Origin: Syntrophomonadaceae bacterium
GTDB lineage: Bacteria > Bacillota > Dethiobacteria > DTU022
Length of the DNA: 14,175 bases
Assembly (NCBI GenBank): GCA_007126465.1
Contig: SLBE01000133.1
Coordinates: 1-14,175 of the forward strand
Direction: 5' to 3'
Shown: positions 14,145 to 14,175 of the stretch, in pieces
How positions within the stretch are numbered: the stretch's first letter is position 1
Layout of the letters: every line of letters starts with the position of its first letter
Made by a program: the position numbers and the translations under genes
The notes under the pieces: generated by a model
Databases searched by the model: none
What the model saw: only the letters and a program-made list of their open reading frames with translations
What the model was told of the DNA's origin: nothing

Positions 14145-14170
14145 CCTTTAGAGCACAAAGTGTTCTAAGG
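14145..14170. other. Imperfect hairpin upstream of rapZ at the window edge
   Basis: On the minus strand CCTTAGAACAC and GTGCTCTAAAGG can pair around a TTT loop, with one mismatch and one bulge. No U-tract follows, so it is not a clear terminator. Minus-strand frames entering from the edge close at TAA or TAG before the rapZ start, so the tail of an upstream gene may lie here, but it is too short to identify. Confidence 0.35.
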
Positions 14171-14175
14171 CTGCA

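Noticed and set aside
14105..14158. Upstream TTG as the rapZ start
   Set aside because: It would add 18 residues not typical of the family and has no ribosome binding site; the ATG at 14104 has GGAGGT nine bases upstream.

Overview
This window reads as a housekeeping segment of a Gram-positive (Firmicutes) chromosome, most likely a Clostridia-type anaerobe. The gene content and order support this: rapZ-whiA, sigma-54, a pgk-tpiA-gpmI-eno glycolytic run, secG-rnr, and smpB-ssrA. Shine-Dalgarno sites are strong GGAGG types and several starts are TTG or GTG. The genus cannot be named from the sequence alone. Every gene I can support lies on the minus strand, so transcription runs from high to low coordinates.

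Region 14175-12275 holds rapZ (nucleotide-binding regulator) followed 18 nt later by whiA. The yvcK/glmR gene that normally sits between them in Firmicutes is absent. A 207-nt gap follows, carrying a perfect 18-bp inverted repeat nested with a 9-bp one, which looks like a REP/BIME-type mobile repeat.

Region 12052-5824 is a tightly packed run: rpoN (sigma-54), pgk, tpiA, gpmI, eno. It covers the lower glycolytic steps from 1,3-bisphosphoglycerate to phosphoenolpyruvate, plus triose-phosphate isomerisation. Junctions are 21, 15, 0 and 1 nt, so the genes are probably co-transcribed and translationally coupled. The usual cggR and gapA partners are missing between rpoN and pgk. The tpiA stop codon is followed directly, and in the same frame, by the TTG start of gpmI.

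Region 5823-1500 is the secretion and RNA quality-control block: secG with its own promoter and terminator, rnr (RNase R), then a nitroreductase gene with its own promoter, then smpB and ssrA (tmRNA). SmpB, tmRNA and RNase R act together in trans-translation. The nitroreductase gene and a 118-bp element with perfect 16-bp terminal inverted repeats interrupt the usual rnr-smpB adjacency.

Region 1384-1 is a monofunctional haem catalase gene, cut by the window edge. It is clearly more GC-rich than its neighbours and may have been acquired. No CRISPR array, transposase, prophage or defence system is visible. The main open questions are the two inverted-repeat elements and the three departures from conserved gene order.
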